In this document: positions 26,149-35,232 of the stretch, in pieces | How positions within the stretch are numbered: position 1 is the stretch's first letter | Layout of the letters: the number at the start of each line of letters is the position of its first letter | NCBI GenBank assembly: GCA_023910675.1 | Contig: JAAVWC010000008.1 | Location: 62,001-126,000, forward strand | Reading direction: 5' to 3' | Origin: Gemmatimonas sp. | Lineage (GTDB): Bacteria; Gemmatimonadota; Gemmatimonadetes; Gemmatimonadales; Gemmatimonadaceae | DNA: 64,000 bases | Notes under the pieces: model-generated | Told to the model about the DNA's origin: nothing | The model's input: the letters and a program-made list of their open reading frames with translations, nothing else | Database searches by the model: none | Made by a program: the position numbers and the translations under genes

Positions 26149-26412
26149 TCAGCGTTGTTTCGGCGCCCTTCTGTGCAGTTGGGCCAGTTGGGCCAGTTGG
26201 ACCAACGCAGCCGCCCCTAAAAGACACCCAAGCAAGACGCTCGCTTGGGGTCCGAACAACAAGGGCTCGGGACGAGCGGCGGATACAAACGCTGCACTGG
26301 AAAAGGAAAGCGTCGCCAGTAGTCGTCCGATCCGACTTCGCAGCGCCAGAAGGATGATCGCTCCGCTTGCCACGCTGGCGGCTGTCGCAAAATCGATTAT
26401 GCTGACACCCAT
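26149..26412 (-). CDS. Small membrane protein downstream of a lipoprotein
   Basis: An 87-residue protein from ATG 26412, which overlaps the end of the upstream lipoprotein gene by 16 bases. Three hydrophobic stretches (residues about 5-22, 30-47 and 55-72) suggest membrane insertion. The C-terminus has a Leu/Ala/Gln repeat (QLAQLAQL) encoded by a near-tandem 9-bp repeat. The family is not recognised. The overlap indicates translational coupling with 26397-27506. Confidence 0.55.
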   Translation of the reverse strand: MGVSIIDFATAASVASGAIILLALRSRIGRLLATLSFSSAAFVSAARPEPLLFGPQASVLLGCLLGAAALVQLAQLAQLHRRAPKQR

Positions 26413-27506
26413 GCGCGACCTCTGAAGGCAACCGGCGTAGAGAAGGGCGCTGTCATCGCGCCGCGCCGCGCCGCGCCCCACGATGCGGGGTGCTGATTAT
26501 TGCCGGCAGGCCCCTGCTTGCACTCGTTGTAAGCAGATATGGCCGCCATTGTTCCGACAACCGATCCCGCCGCCCCTGTGAGAAGGGCGCCGACGGCAAA
26601 CTTGCTCATCGGCTCGGGAGACACCATTGCCGCAATGGAGCCGAGACCGAAACTAATCGCCATGAGCCCGGCGCCGATGGCTGCGTACTTCAGAGGGCCA
26701 CAGTTCGGACCGGACGATGACGTCAGAAACGTCCCGACCGCCTTGCATGCGCCCGTCATGCCAACAAGGCCGGAAGAGCTATTGTCTGCCTCAAGCTGCG
26801 CGACAATTGCTTCAAGCTCGGCAACCATGGCCCCAATCGCCGTCGCCGCGGCGATTCGCTCTTCGTCACTGGCGGGCGCCCCCCAATAGGGATGATTGGG
26901 ATCTGACTCCGGATACATGACCTCGGGAACATCGTCTGCAAGGGAGGCGGGACGTATCCAGCGCGAGGAAGACCTCGGATCGTTCAGGGTGGTGACGCGG
27001 CGAGTGGAGAACTTGCGTGCCGCCATCCCTCGCATCACATCCTGTCCCTTGTACGTCATCACGTAGCCGGCGAGCGCGGGATGCGAGGCCTCCCCGGGGC
27101 TCTCCTCGAAGCGCATCGTCACTCCGAGCTCACGTGCGAGACGCGGGAGGGTATTCAGCTGTCTTTCGTTGAGCAGCAGGGAAACCGGATGGCGTTGAGG
27201 AAGCGTGATGGTCTTTAGGTCGTTTACCAGTTTCGCACGCGTGCTGTCCAGCTCACGGAGACTCTTGCTGGCGGCCGGCCCCCTCGTCGTTGTCGAGGCA
27301 CCCTCTGCCAGTGCTGCGATCCGGGGCAACAGGAGGGTCGGGACGGTTGCCGAAGCAGGCGGTGCAGACTTTTCGCTGAGCGACTGGGCAGACGGCACCC
27401 AGCTTTCGACGCTGGTGATTCGCTCGCCGGTGGCAGCGCCGTCGCAACCCGATATGGCTCCCAGCGCCAACAGGGTGGGAACGAACCAAAATACGGCCAA
27501 CTTCAT
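26397..27506 (-). CDS. Lipoprotein with C-terminal hydrophobic region
   Basis: A 369-residue protein with a signal peptide and lipobox ending ISGC near residue 21. The N-terminal 170 residues are a charged extracytoplasmic domain. After about residue 225 comes an Ala/Met-rich helical region, Cys-containing (TGACKAVGTF, SGPNCGPLKYAA), and Gly/Ala-rich hydrophobic helices near residues 275-330. The combination of a lipobox and late hydrophobic helices is unusual. It resembles in layout the IS-split lipoprotein at 11344-12194. Function is unknown. Confidence 0.7.
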   Translation of the reverse strand: MKLAVFWFVPTLLALGAISGCDGAATGERITSVESWVPSAQSLSEKSAPPASATVPTLLLPRIAALAEGASTTTRGPAASKSLRELDSTRAKLVNDLKTITLPQRHPVSLLLNERQLNTLPRLARELGVTMRFEESPGEASHPALAGYVMTYKGQDVMRGMAARKFSTRRVTTLNDPRSSSRWIRPASLADDVPEVMYPESDPNHPYWGAPASDEERIAAATAIGAMVAELEAIVAQLEADNSSSGLVGMTGACKAVGTFLTSSSGPNCGPLKYAAIGAGLMAISFGLGSIAAMVSPEPMSKFAVGALLTGAAGSVVGTMAAISAYNECKQGPAGNNQHPASWGAARRGAMTAPFSTPVAFRGRAWVSA

Positions 27507-27560
27507 GGTGACCTCACTGGGTATGGGTATTACAATAAGACTTGCGCGTCGATTTCGACG

Positions 27561-27582
27561 GGCGCCGCCAAAATACGGCGCC
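27561..27582. other. Short inverted repeat
   Basis: GGCGCCG and CGGCGCC, separated by eight bases, form a possible hairpin 55 bp upstream of the lipoprotein start. There is no T-run, so a terminator is not supported. Confidence 0.3.
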
Positions 27583-27670
27583 TGTCCCCTGTGTCAAGAT
27601 CATTTGAATCGGCAACACTGTGGAGAAAGGTTCTGCAAAAGGGGATGGCCTCCGCAGGGGTGGTGCGCCG

Positions 27671-27892
27671 TCAAAGATGTCGCGTCCGCACCGTTGCAGA
27701 GGGCGAGCGACCACAACGGGTGACTCGCCCGCTTGGGCACCTGTTCCCCGATCCAGCCGCCGCGGCCGGCGTAGTGACCAGCGTCGGGTCGTGGGTGTGC
27801 AGGTAGATCACGGAGCCACCGGGGCCGAACAGGCAGGCGGCGGCGCGCTGGAGGAGGAGCGCGCGGCGCTTGAGGGCGGAGTGGAGGCACAT
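27671..27892 (-). pseudogene. Small repeated protein family A, copy 5, frameshifted
   Basis: The first 45 residues match family A (KRRALLLQRAAACLFGPGG, IYLHT, a Pro/Ala turn). The expected GGEV/RRA helix then appears only in another frame (WIGEQVPKRA), so a one-base indel near 27755 has broken the gene. TGACG boxes lie upstream of the ATG as in the intact copies. It is probably a decayed copy. Confidence 0.55.
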
Positions 27893-27936
27893 GCCGCACG
27901 ATACCGGGCGGGCGTCACCGCGCCGTCATCTTGCTG

Positions 27937-28071
27937 CTATTCGTTCGGATGCACCGCATACCCATTGAGGTTCCCCGTGCTGTTCACCGCATGGTACGCG
28001 GCCGAACCGGGCACCACTGCGAGGAGGCGCCAGCCATGGTCCTTGCGCCAGCGCCATAGTGATCCGTCATC
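27937..28071 (-). pseudogene. Fragment of an unidentified gene
   Basis: A 44-codon frame without an ATG start. It reads LWRWRKDHGWRLLAVVPG and ends with a Tyr/Asn-rich tail and TAG. A TGA lies immediately upstream in frame. The composition is protein-like, so this is probably the 3' end of a lost gene. No family is recognised. Confidence 0.3.
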
Positions 28072-28244
28072 TCATGTGAGGTCGGTGTACGCGCCTTCTT
28101 GGCAATACATCCCGCCGACCCTACGTGTGCCCGGTAGAACCGGCTGGGTCTCTGATAACGACGATGTCGGCATAGGCATAAGACATGGGTTGCGGGCAGC
28201 GGTGCCGTGGTCGGACTGTCGATCAATCTCAAAGATAGCCGCCC

Positions 28245-28550
28245 ATGCCCGAACATTCCCTCCGCCCCATCGACGTCAGCGAGCGCCGTATCCTCCGGTG
28301 CGCTGCGCTCCACGCGCTCAACGATGCCGCCAACGGGTCGCCCGCCGCGTGCGTCGATGTGACCGATCTTGCCATCTGTCTCAAGGCGAATCGTGACGAT
28401 GTCCTAGTACAGCTCTTCGTGCCAGAAGGGCTCGGCTTCGCCTTTGTTGTCGACGCCAGAGGCGCGAGGATCACCGCGCGCGGCGTCCTCCATGCTGAAC
28501 GAATCCTGACTGGCGAGAGGATGGGCGAGAGGTTCTCTGTCTTGAGGTAG
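28245..28550 (+). CDS. Hypothetical small protein
   Basis: A 101-residue protein of natural composition. The N-terminal helix ERRILRCAALHALND is followed by a beta-rich part (VLVQLFVPEGLGFAFVVDARGARITARGV), reminiscent of a small winged-helix fold, but no family can be named. It lies upstream of the type IIG restriction-modification gene on the same strand, separated by 163 bp, and might act with it; this is only positional. Confidence 0.5.
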   Translation: MPEHSLRPIDVSERRILRCAALHALNDAANGSPAACVDVTDLAICLKANRDDVLVQLFVPEGLGFAFVVDARGARITARGVLHAERILTGERMGERFSVLR

Positions 28551-28713
28551 TGGCCGGCCTAGGGAACGCAGCTGCCTGCCGGCGCGTCTCCCTGGCCGCG
28601 TGGTGCCCTGACAGACCGCCCCCTCACGTTCCGTCACCCCCTGCCGTACCTTGCCCTTCGCAGCAACCTTGCAGCCGCCTCTAGGTGGCGCCAACGACGA
28701 GCAAGGGACTACC

Positions 28714-30603
28714 GTGAATGCAATGACATCCCCCAGTGCCACCAGTCCGGAGATAACCCTCCGAGCGCTGCGCGACCGATGGGCCGACACCAAGGCCGCC
28801 GAGCGGGCGAACGCCCAGTCGTACCTCCGGGAGCTCTGTGAGGCGCTCGGGGTCCCGACCCCCCAGCCGGCAGGGTCGGGCTACGAGTTCGAGCTCCCCG
28901 TGAAGTTGATTACGCGCGACGGGACCGAGGCCAATGGCTTCATCGACTGCTACAAGGCGGGCCACTTCATCCTCGAGGCGAAAGACGTCGCCGGCGGGGC
29001 GTCGGATGTCGCGTTGCGCCGCGCCTATGGGCAGGCGCGGCAGTATGCGGCGCATGACCCGTCGGGGAGCGCCCCGCCGTACCTGCTCGTGCTGGATGTG
29101 GCCAAGACGTTGCTCGTCTACCATCGCTGGGGCGGCACTTACCAGGGGTTCGCGGCGGGGCATCGTATTGATCTCGCATCTCTCGATCAGCGCCGCGCAG
29201 ACATCGACTTGCTGCGGGACATCTGGACCGCGCCGGCGAAGCGGGACCCGCGTCAGCACGCGCAGGCGGTGACGCAGGAGATCGCCACCAAGCTGGCCGC
29301 GCTAGCCGCCGCTCTTGAAGGGCGCGGGTTTGAGCCAGAACGGGTCGCGCGCTTTCTCATGCGCGTGGTGTTCTCCTGCTTCGCGGAGGATGTCGACCTG
29401 CTGCCGCGCGATGCCTTTCGGCAGACGGTGCAGCGTGCCGGCGTGGAAGGGGACCCCGTCAAGTTCCAGCGGGCCCTCGAAACGCTGTGGCACGCGATGG
29501 ATGAAGGCGGGATGTTCGGGTTCGAGAGCCTGCTGCGCTTCAACGGCCACTTCTTCAAGGACGCCGAGGCGCTGCCGCTAGAGAAGGCCGATATCGTCTT
29601 GGTGTTGGAGGCCGCCAAAGCCGACTGGAAAGACGTGGAGCCGACGATCTTCGGCACGCTGCTGACCCGCGCCCTCGACCCCGTCGAGCGCCACCGCCTC
29701 GGCGCGGAGTACACGCCGCGCGCGTTCATCGAGCGCCTCGTACGCCCCACGGTCGAGGAGCCAGTCCGCGAACGCTGGACCGCCGTGCAGGTCGAGGTGC
29801 TGCAGCTACGCGAGACGGGTAAGCCGAAGGATCGCGCGGCGGCCGAACAGCGGTTACGTGACTTCCTTGGGTGGATGCAGGGACTGCGCGTCCTCGACCC
29901 CGCCTGTGGATCGGGGAACTTCCTCTACGTCACCATGCACGTGCTCAAGGACATCGAGTATGAGGTGGTGCGTGAGTTGGAGGCGTTAACGGGACACCAA
30001 GAACTCCGCATGCAGGAGATCGGGCCGGCCAACTTCTTCGGGATAGAGGTAAAACCCTGGGCGCGCGAGATCGCCGAACTCACGCTGTGGATCGGCTTCC
30101 ACCAATACTGGAAGCAGCACCACGCGGTGCAGCCGCCGGAGCCCGTCTTGGCGGACACGGGGACGCTGGAGCTGCGCGATGCGGTTTTGGCGTGGGACGA
30201 GGCCGCGGTGGACCCCAGTCGGAGCACCCTCGACCCGACCCCTCGTCTCGTTCACCCCGTCACGGGCGAGCTCGTCCCTGATCCCACCGCGCGGCGCCCG
30301 TATGTCGCCTATCATGGCGCGACGCCGGCGACATGGCCTGACGCCGAGTTCATCGTGGGAAACCCGCCGTACCTTGGGGCGAAGCGCATGCGCGACGCAC
30401 TCGGTGACGGGTATGTCGAAGCCCTCCGCGCGGCCTATCCCACGGTCGCCGACACCACCGACTTTGTCGGGTACTGGTGGCGAACCGCCGCACAGGCCGT
30501 GGCGCGCGGAACCGCGATGCGTGCCGGCCTGATCACGACGAACTCGATCACCCAAGTGCATCAACGCGCGGTGATTACCGAAGCACGGGAAGCAGGAGCT
30601 TAG
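28714..30603 (+). CDS. MmeI-like type IIG restriction-modification enzyme, N-terminal part (ends at in-frame TAG)
   Basis: Codons 1-629 of an MmeI-like enzyme that combines a nuclease and an N6-adenine methyltransferase in one chain. The PD-ExK-type nuclease site is near GFIDCYKAGHFILEAKD (residues about 72-88). Methyltransferase motif I is VLDPACGSGNFLY near residue 395 and motif IV is NPPY near residue 550. A Shine-Dalgarno-like AAGGGA lies before GTG 28714; ATG 28723 is an alternative. The frame stops at TAG 30601-30603 but homology continues in the same frame to 32046, so this is one gene interrupted by a nonsense codon. Confidence 0.85.
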   Translation: MNAMTSPSATSPEITLRALRDRWADTKAAERANAQSYLRELCEALGVPTPQPAGSGYEFELPVKLITRDGTEANGFIDCYKAGHFILEAKDVAGGASDVALRRAYGQARQYAAHDPSGSAPPYLLVLDVAKTLLVYHRWGGTYQGFAAGHRIDLASLDQRRADIDLLRDIWTAPAKRDPRQHAQAVTQEIATKLAALAAALEGRGFEPERVARFLMRVVFSCFAEDVDLLPRDAFRQTVQRAGVEGDPVKFQRALETLWHAMDEGGMFGFESLLRFNGHFFKDAEALPLEKADIVLVLEAAKADWKDVEPTIFGTLLTRALDPVERHRLGAEYTPRAFIERLVRPTVEEPVRERWTAVQVEVLQLRETGKPKDRAAAEQRLRDFLGWMQGLRVLDPACGSGNFLYVTMHVLKDIEYEVVRELEALTGHQELRMQEIGPANFFGIEVKPWAREIAELTLWIGFHQYWKQHHAVQPPEPVLADTGTLELRDAVLAWDEAAVDPSRSTLDPTPRLVHPVTGELVPDPTARRPYVAYHGATPATWPDAEFIVGNPPYLGAKRMRDALGDGYVEALRAAYPTVADTTDFVGYWWRTAAQAVARGTAMRAGLITTNSITQVHQRAVITEAREAGA

Positions 30604-32046
30604 GTAGTCTGGGCGGCCCCCGATCATCCGTGGGTGGACGAGAAGGATGGCGCCGCCGTCCGCGTGGCACTTACGGTGCTGGCCGCGACCGCAACGGCCG
30701 CCCGCTGGGTCGCCGTCGATGAGACAGGGGCGGTGCGGTCGACGTTGCGCGTGCCGCGCCTCAACGACGACTTGACCCCGCATGCGGACGTGGCTGGGGC
30801 GGTGCGCGTTCCGTTGATGGCCAACAAGGGACTCGCCTCGATGGGGTTCGCGCTACACGGGCACGGCTTTGTCGTGCAGGGCGACGAAGCGCGTCACATC
30901 CTCGCGCGTTCGCCGGCCACGGCGACGGTGTTGAAGCCGTATCGAGCCGGACGGGATATGACCACGCGGCCACGCGACACCTACGTCATCGACTTCGCGT
31001 ACATGGAGGAAGCCGAGGCCCGCGCGTTTCCTCTGGTGTTTGACATCGTTCGTGATCGGGTGAAACCTGAGCGAGACGCCAACCGCCGTGACGTGTTACA
31101 GAAGTTCTGGTGGCGCTTCGGGTGGCCGCGTCGTGAAATGCGCGAGGCCCTGCAGGGGCTCACGCGCTATATCGTCACTACTGAGACCACGAAGTACCGG
31201 GCCTTCCATTTCCTTGACGCGGGCGTCGCCGCCGATCATGGCATCGTGTGCATCGCGAGCGATGCGTCATGGGTGCTCGGCGTGTTGTCGTCGCAGATCC
31301 ACGTGCAGTGGTCGCTCGCGGCGGGCAGCCGCCTCGGCGTCGGCAACGATCCTCGGTATACGAAGACCGCCTGCTTCGACCCCTTCCCGTTCCCCGAGGC
31401 GACACCAGAGCAACGGCAGAAGATCGGCGCGCTTGGCGACCAGGTGGTGGCGCACCGCAGCGCCGCCTTGCAGGCGAGCGACAAGGTCACGATCACGAAG
31501 CTGTACAACGTGATCGAGAAGCTCCGGACCGATGCGCCACTGACGGCCGCTGACCTCGAGATCCATCGCCTCGCCGCCTGCGGCAGTCTGCGCGACCTGC
31601 ATGATGCCTTGGATGTCGCCGTCGCCGAGGCCTACGGCTGGTCGTGGCCCGAGCCCCCCGCGCTCATCCTCGAGCGCCTCGTCGCGCTGCACGACCGTCG
31701 GGTTGAGGAGGAAGCGGCCGGCACCGTACGCTGGCTGCGACCAGACTACCAGCGCCCCCGGTTCAACGGCGCCGGCGAGGCAGCGGCCACGGCCCCCACG
31801 CTGGACCTGACCGATGCGCCGAGTGTGGTCCTAGCCGCGGCCACCCCATGGCCAGCCGACGCCATCGGTCAGATCACGGTGCTGCGGTCCATGGCGGCCA
31901 TAACCCCGGTCTCCATCGAGGAGGCGGTACAGCGCTTGGTTGGGGCCAAGCGGGAGATCGTCGGGCGCCACCTCGAGACGCTGGCTATGCTCGGCGAAGT
32001 CCGCGACGTGGGCGGTGGGCGGTACGCGGTGGCGGCGGGAGTATAG
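30604..32046 (+). pseudogene. MmeI-like enzyme, C-terminal part after the in-frame TAG
   Basis: Continues in the same frame after the TAG with VVWAAPDHPWVDEKDGAAV, the segment normally next after the methyltransferase core in MmeI-like proteins. It then covers the target-recognition region (about 230 residues) and a C-terminal helical domain. The segment RYTKTACFDPFPFP is also typical. Potential GTG restarts exist (for example 30634) but the piece lacks the catalytic motifs. Without readthrough or reversion it should not restrict or methylate DNA on its own. Confidence 0.8.
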
Positions 32047-32079
32047 TCGCCTCGGTCGACGCGCGGGTGACATCGCGGC

Positions 32080-33264
32080 TCACATGTTGTCGATGCCCTG
32101 TACGTTTATGGTCACCACGCCACGGTGAACCACATCGAACTCACAGTAGCGGTGTTGCCCAAGCTGGTATGTGTGGTGCTCACAATCGTCGGCATGCAGG
32201 CACGGCACGATCCCAACCACCTCGCACGCGACACCGCCCACCTTCGCGAGGCGGGTCAGCACCGGGCGAAGCTCGGGCAGGAGTGGCCCGGTACGCTCCC
32301 GCGCGCCGCTGACGATGGTGGCCACCCGGTTGTCGTTCACGGTGACCGAGACAGCGGTGAGCCATTCAGCAGTGGGATCGAACTGGCGGAAGGCCGCGAG
32401 CTGGAGCACCAGAAGACGCGGGTTTGTGACGTCGGGTATCCAGCCGATGCCGAGGACACCACGCGCGGCGAGCTCCGTCGTGTCTTGGTGCGCGATGCTC
32501 GAGAGCCACACCAGCGCATTGTGGGCGGCGCTGAGCGCCTGAAAGCGCCCAAACACCTCGGATGCTGTACACGCCCACGTTCCATCAAGAGCGGCCAGTA
32601 CATCGTCGCGAATCTGATAGTCGTTGTGCCCGACGAGGTTGCGCAGCCTACTCGAGTAAGCGTGGACGAGCAGGCTTCGGAGTGCGGGAAAGTCCTTGAA
32701 CCCCGACGAGATGTGCGTGACCATCATGCCCTTTTTCAGGCGGCCGGACTTGTCGCGAAACCGGCGCAATGATGGGTCGCGGGTGCCGGTCTCGTAGAGA
32801 TCCCGCAACCAGACCAACACCCGGAGAGGGCGCTCGACTTCGTATTTGCGCACGTAGGCCCCCAACGTCTCGTGAGACAAGCCACCCCAGTGTGGGTTCG
32901 GCGTGAAGAGGTTCGCCCACTGCTGGTGAAAGTGCGTGTCGTCCGGCTCGTCCATCCTCAGCGGGCCGCCGACACCGCCCGGCACGCGCCGTTCAATGTC
33001 CGCCACAAGACGCTGGAGTTCATCGAGCACCAGCGCATGGCCATCGAACGAGAGGATTGCCGCGGCCAAGAAGTCCCGGTAGGCGATATAGGCGGCTTCG
33101 CCTTCGTGCGCGATCTCGTGGCTTCCAGGCACTGGCCAATCGTACGCATCAAGATTGAGGCGGCCTAATTGAAACCATGTTTCATGACGCGCCCACGCGT
33201 TCATGAGCGCCCGCACACGCGCAGCATCAATGGGACAATCGTGCAGCAGTTTCAGGTCAACCAT
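32080..33264 (-). CDS. HEPN-motif protein, putative abortive-infection type
   Basis: A 394-residue soluble helical protein from ATG 33264. The segment SSRLRNLVGHNDYQIRDD near residue 217 contains an R-x4-H motif (RNLVGH), the signature of HEPN ribonucleases, with charged helices before and after. The upstream half has His- and Trp-rich helices. The assignment rests on one motif. It is the last gene of a minus-strand set with an XRE-ankyrin protein and a DUF234 ATPase, and it converges on the type IIG gene, a context that fits a defence role. Confidence 0.6.
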   Translation of the reverse strand: MVDLKLLHDCPIDAARVRALMNAWARHETWFQLGRLNLDAYDWPVPGSHEIAHEGEAAYIAYRDFLAAAILSFDGHALVLDELQRLVADIERRVPGGVGGPLRMDEPDDTHFHQQWANLFTPNPHWGGLSHETLGAYVRKYEVERPLRVLVWLRDLYETGTRDPSLRRFRDKSGRLKKGMMVTHISSGFKDFPALRSLLVHAYSSRLRNLVGHNDYQIRDDVLAALDGTWACTASEVFGRFQALSAAHNALVWLSSIAHQDTTELAARGVLGIGWIPDVTNPRLLVLQLAAFRQFDPTAEWLTAVSVTVNDNRVATIVSGARERTGPLLPELRPVLTRLAKVGGVACEVVGIVPCLHADDCEHHTYQLGQHRYCEFDVVHRGVVTINVQGIDNM

Positions 33265-33463
33265 AAGGGCGCGTGAGCGATGTCGGACACATGAACGGTG
33301 CGCGCCACCACTGACGCTGGCGCCCAATACAAGGATACCTGCGCCATAGCACCATCCGCTGTGTCTTCGGCCATCGGCGAGGCGGCGGCGCATGATCCGC
33401 GTCTTCAAAACCGTGTCTCCGTATGCTGCACCGTCCGTGACTGCTTGTCCTCGACGGCGCCGG

Positions 33464-34084
33464 TTACGCCATGGCGGGAGGCGCGAGGATCACGGGGGCG
33501 CGTGTTGGGTGGAGCGTCAGCACCCGCGCGTTCGCCTCTCCTTCGCCACCGAGCGGTTCCCGCTCTACCCAGCGTTCAGCGACCAAGAGCGCGGCGGCGT
33601 GAAGGAGGGTGTCCTCCTCGACCCCCATGCGCACGGCGGCGCTTTCCCAATGCATGATGATTGAGCGGAACCCTACCTCCCCCGCGATGAGAAGGAGGAG
33701 CAACATAGCCTCCGGTCCATGCGGCCGTGTCGCGAGCTGCGCGTACGACGGCGTCATGGGCAGTGAGGACCGCACGCCGACGAGTCGCGGCATCCAGTGT
33801 TCGTGCTCGTCCGCGATCACGACCGCTTCCCAGAGCGTCAACAGTGCCGGCCCATCGCGGCCAACGCGCCAGCGTCGCACGTCGGCAGCGACCTGGGTGT
33901 AGCGCGCGGTGTCGCCATGGAGTTGCCGTACCGCATCAGAGGCAGCCGCCGCGTTCATTCTGCGCGTCCACTGCAGCTGCACCAGCATCATGTGTGGCAA
34001 CAGGAGTCGCTCTGCCGGAGACGCAACGAACGCGTCCCACCATGCCGTACGAAGTGCGGACTGTACCTGCGTGTCGGTCACCAT
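33464..34084 (-). CDS. Hypothetical helical protein
   Basis: A 206-residue protein with balanced composition and mainly helical prediction. A Trp/Arg-rich first third (RTAWWDAFVAS, LQWTRRMNAAAASDAVRQL) is followed by a hydrophobic helix MLLLLLIAGEVGFRSIIMHW. No named family is recognised. It lies between the XRE-ankyrin gene (61 bp upstream) and the HEPN gene (199 bp downstream), all on the minus strand. Confidence 0.6.
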   Translation of the reverse strand: MVTDTQVQSALRTAWWDAFVASPAERLLLPHMMLVQLQWTRRMNAAAASDAVRQLHGDTARYTQVAADVRRWRVGRDGPALLTLWEAVVIADEHEHWMPRLVGVRSSLPMTPSYAQLATRPHGPEAMLLLLLIAGEVGFRSIIMHWESAAVRMGVEEDTLLHAAALLVAERWVEREPLGGEGEANARVLTLHPTRAPVILAPPAMA

Positions 34085-34145
34085 GCGTGGACTCTCACCG
34101 GGTGGGGATCGTTGGCGCCGTGGACCGGGCGCGATGCCGCAAAGG

Positions 34146-35219
34146 CTAGCGGATCGGGAGGGTCATGTCGGCGTCGCAGGGCAGCGGAGCCGTGGTGCGC
34201 GCCGCCGCATGCAACACCTCAAGCATCTGCCGGGCTTCCACGGCAGCGGCGTGGAGCGTGGTGTCATCCCACACGCCGTTGGCCGAACGCACGACGGCTC
34301 GTATCGCGCGCCTCGCGTGAACAATCCGCAGATCGCCGGGAGGCTGCGCTGTGCGCGTCCACCGCGTGTGGAGCGCGCGAATGGTGGCGACCAAGAGCCC
34401 CCCGATGGCGTGGTTGCGTAGCGTGGCGTCCTTGCTGGTGTGCGTGCGTTCGGGTTGGGCTCGCTGGACGAGCAGTTCCCACGGGGTCAGCGCAAGCGCG
34501 GTATTCGCTTTCCGGCGTGGCCGTGTGTCGACGACGGTGAAGGTTTGGCGGGCAAGCACGTTCGCCCCGATCAACACGAGGGCAGTCGCGTGGGCGTAGC
34601 GGCCATGCCAGATCGCCTCGTACAACGGCGTTTCGCCGCTGGCGTTCACCATGTCCACCAGATCCAGGTCGGCGGCGCGGAGCTCCGTGATCCGGTGCTG
34701 CCCTTCGGCGTACCGGCGACCGGTGTTTGCGGCCCACAGATCCACCGGAACGATCCCAAGCAGTGGCTCCGCTTCCCCTCGCCGCAGGGCCTCGCTCAGC
34801 GCGTGGCGCCTCGACGGATCGGTGAGCGGGCGCGCGGCCGTGACGCCACGTGGGAGGGCTTCCCCGTGGCGCCCGCGAGGACGCCGTTTGGGAACAGGAA
34901 GGAGGGTCGCGACCGCCTCGTCGGTGGCAGGGGGCACGTCTTCTAGCGGCCGCGGCGCCATGATCCAGTCTTTCGGCAGCCGGTAGATCGTCGAAAACAC
35001 CGCGATCTCCGCCGACGTGATCCGCCGGCGTGCGGTTTCGCACTTGGCAACGAAGGCTTGGGTTGGCGCCGCGTCACCGGTGATCGCTGCCCACGCGCGG
35101 GTCGCCTGCACCTGTGTCATGCCGCGGGCGCGACGGGCCGCACGCAAACGCCGCCCCACGGCGTAGGGCGTCGTGCGTATCAGCCGCGCGCCCTCACCGG
35201 ACGCCGTCGGGAGAGACAT
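34146..35219 (-). CDS. XRE-type HTH protein with an ankyrin-like repeat
   Basis: A 357-residue protein from ATG 35219. An XRE-like helix-turn-helix is visible at residues about 18-80 (VGRRLRAARRARGMTQVQAT, then the FVAKCETARRRI recognition part). A central region contains an ankyrin-like unit NASGETPLYEAIWHGRY followed by ATALVLIGAN. The C-terminal 120 residues are Arg/Ala-rich. Its start is 13 bp from the stop of the DUF234 ATPase gene, so it is probably cotranscribed and may regulate the cluster. The domain combination is uncommon. Confidence 0.7.
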   Translation of the reverse strand: MSLPTASGEGARLIRTTPYAVGRRLRAARRARGMTQVQATRAWAAITGDAAPTQAFVAKCETARRRITSAEIAVFSTIYRLPKDWIMAPRPLEDVPPATDEAVATLLPVPKRRPRGRHGEALPRGVTAARPLTDPSRRHALSEALRRGEAEPLLGIVPVDLWAANTGRRYAEGQHRITELRAADLDLVDMVNASGETPLYEAIWHGRYAHATALVLIGANVLARQTFTVVDTRPRRKANTALALTPWELLVQRAQPERTHTSKDATLRNHAIGGLLVATIRALHTRWTRTAQPPGDLRIVHARRAIRAVVRSANGVWDDTTLHAAAVEARQMLEVLHAAARTTAPLPCDADMTLPIR

Positions 35220-35232
35220 CGTCGTCGCGCCG

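Noticed and set aside
26149..26240. Short near-tandem GTTGGGCCA repeats as a CRISPR or VNTR
   Set aside because: They encode the QLAQLAQL stretch of a small membrane protein and have no spacer structure. No CRISPR array was seen in the window.
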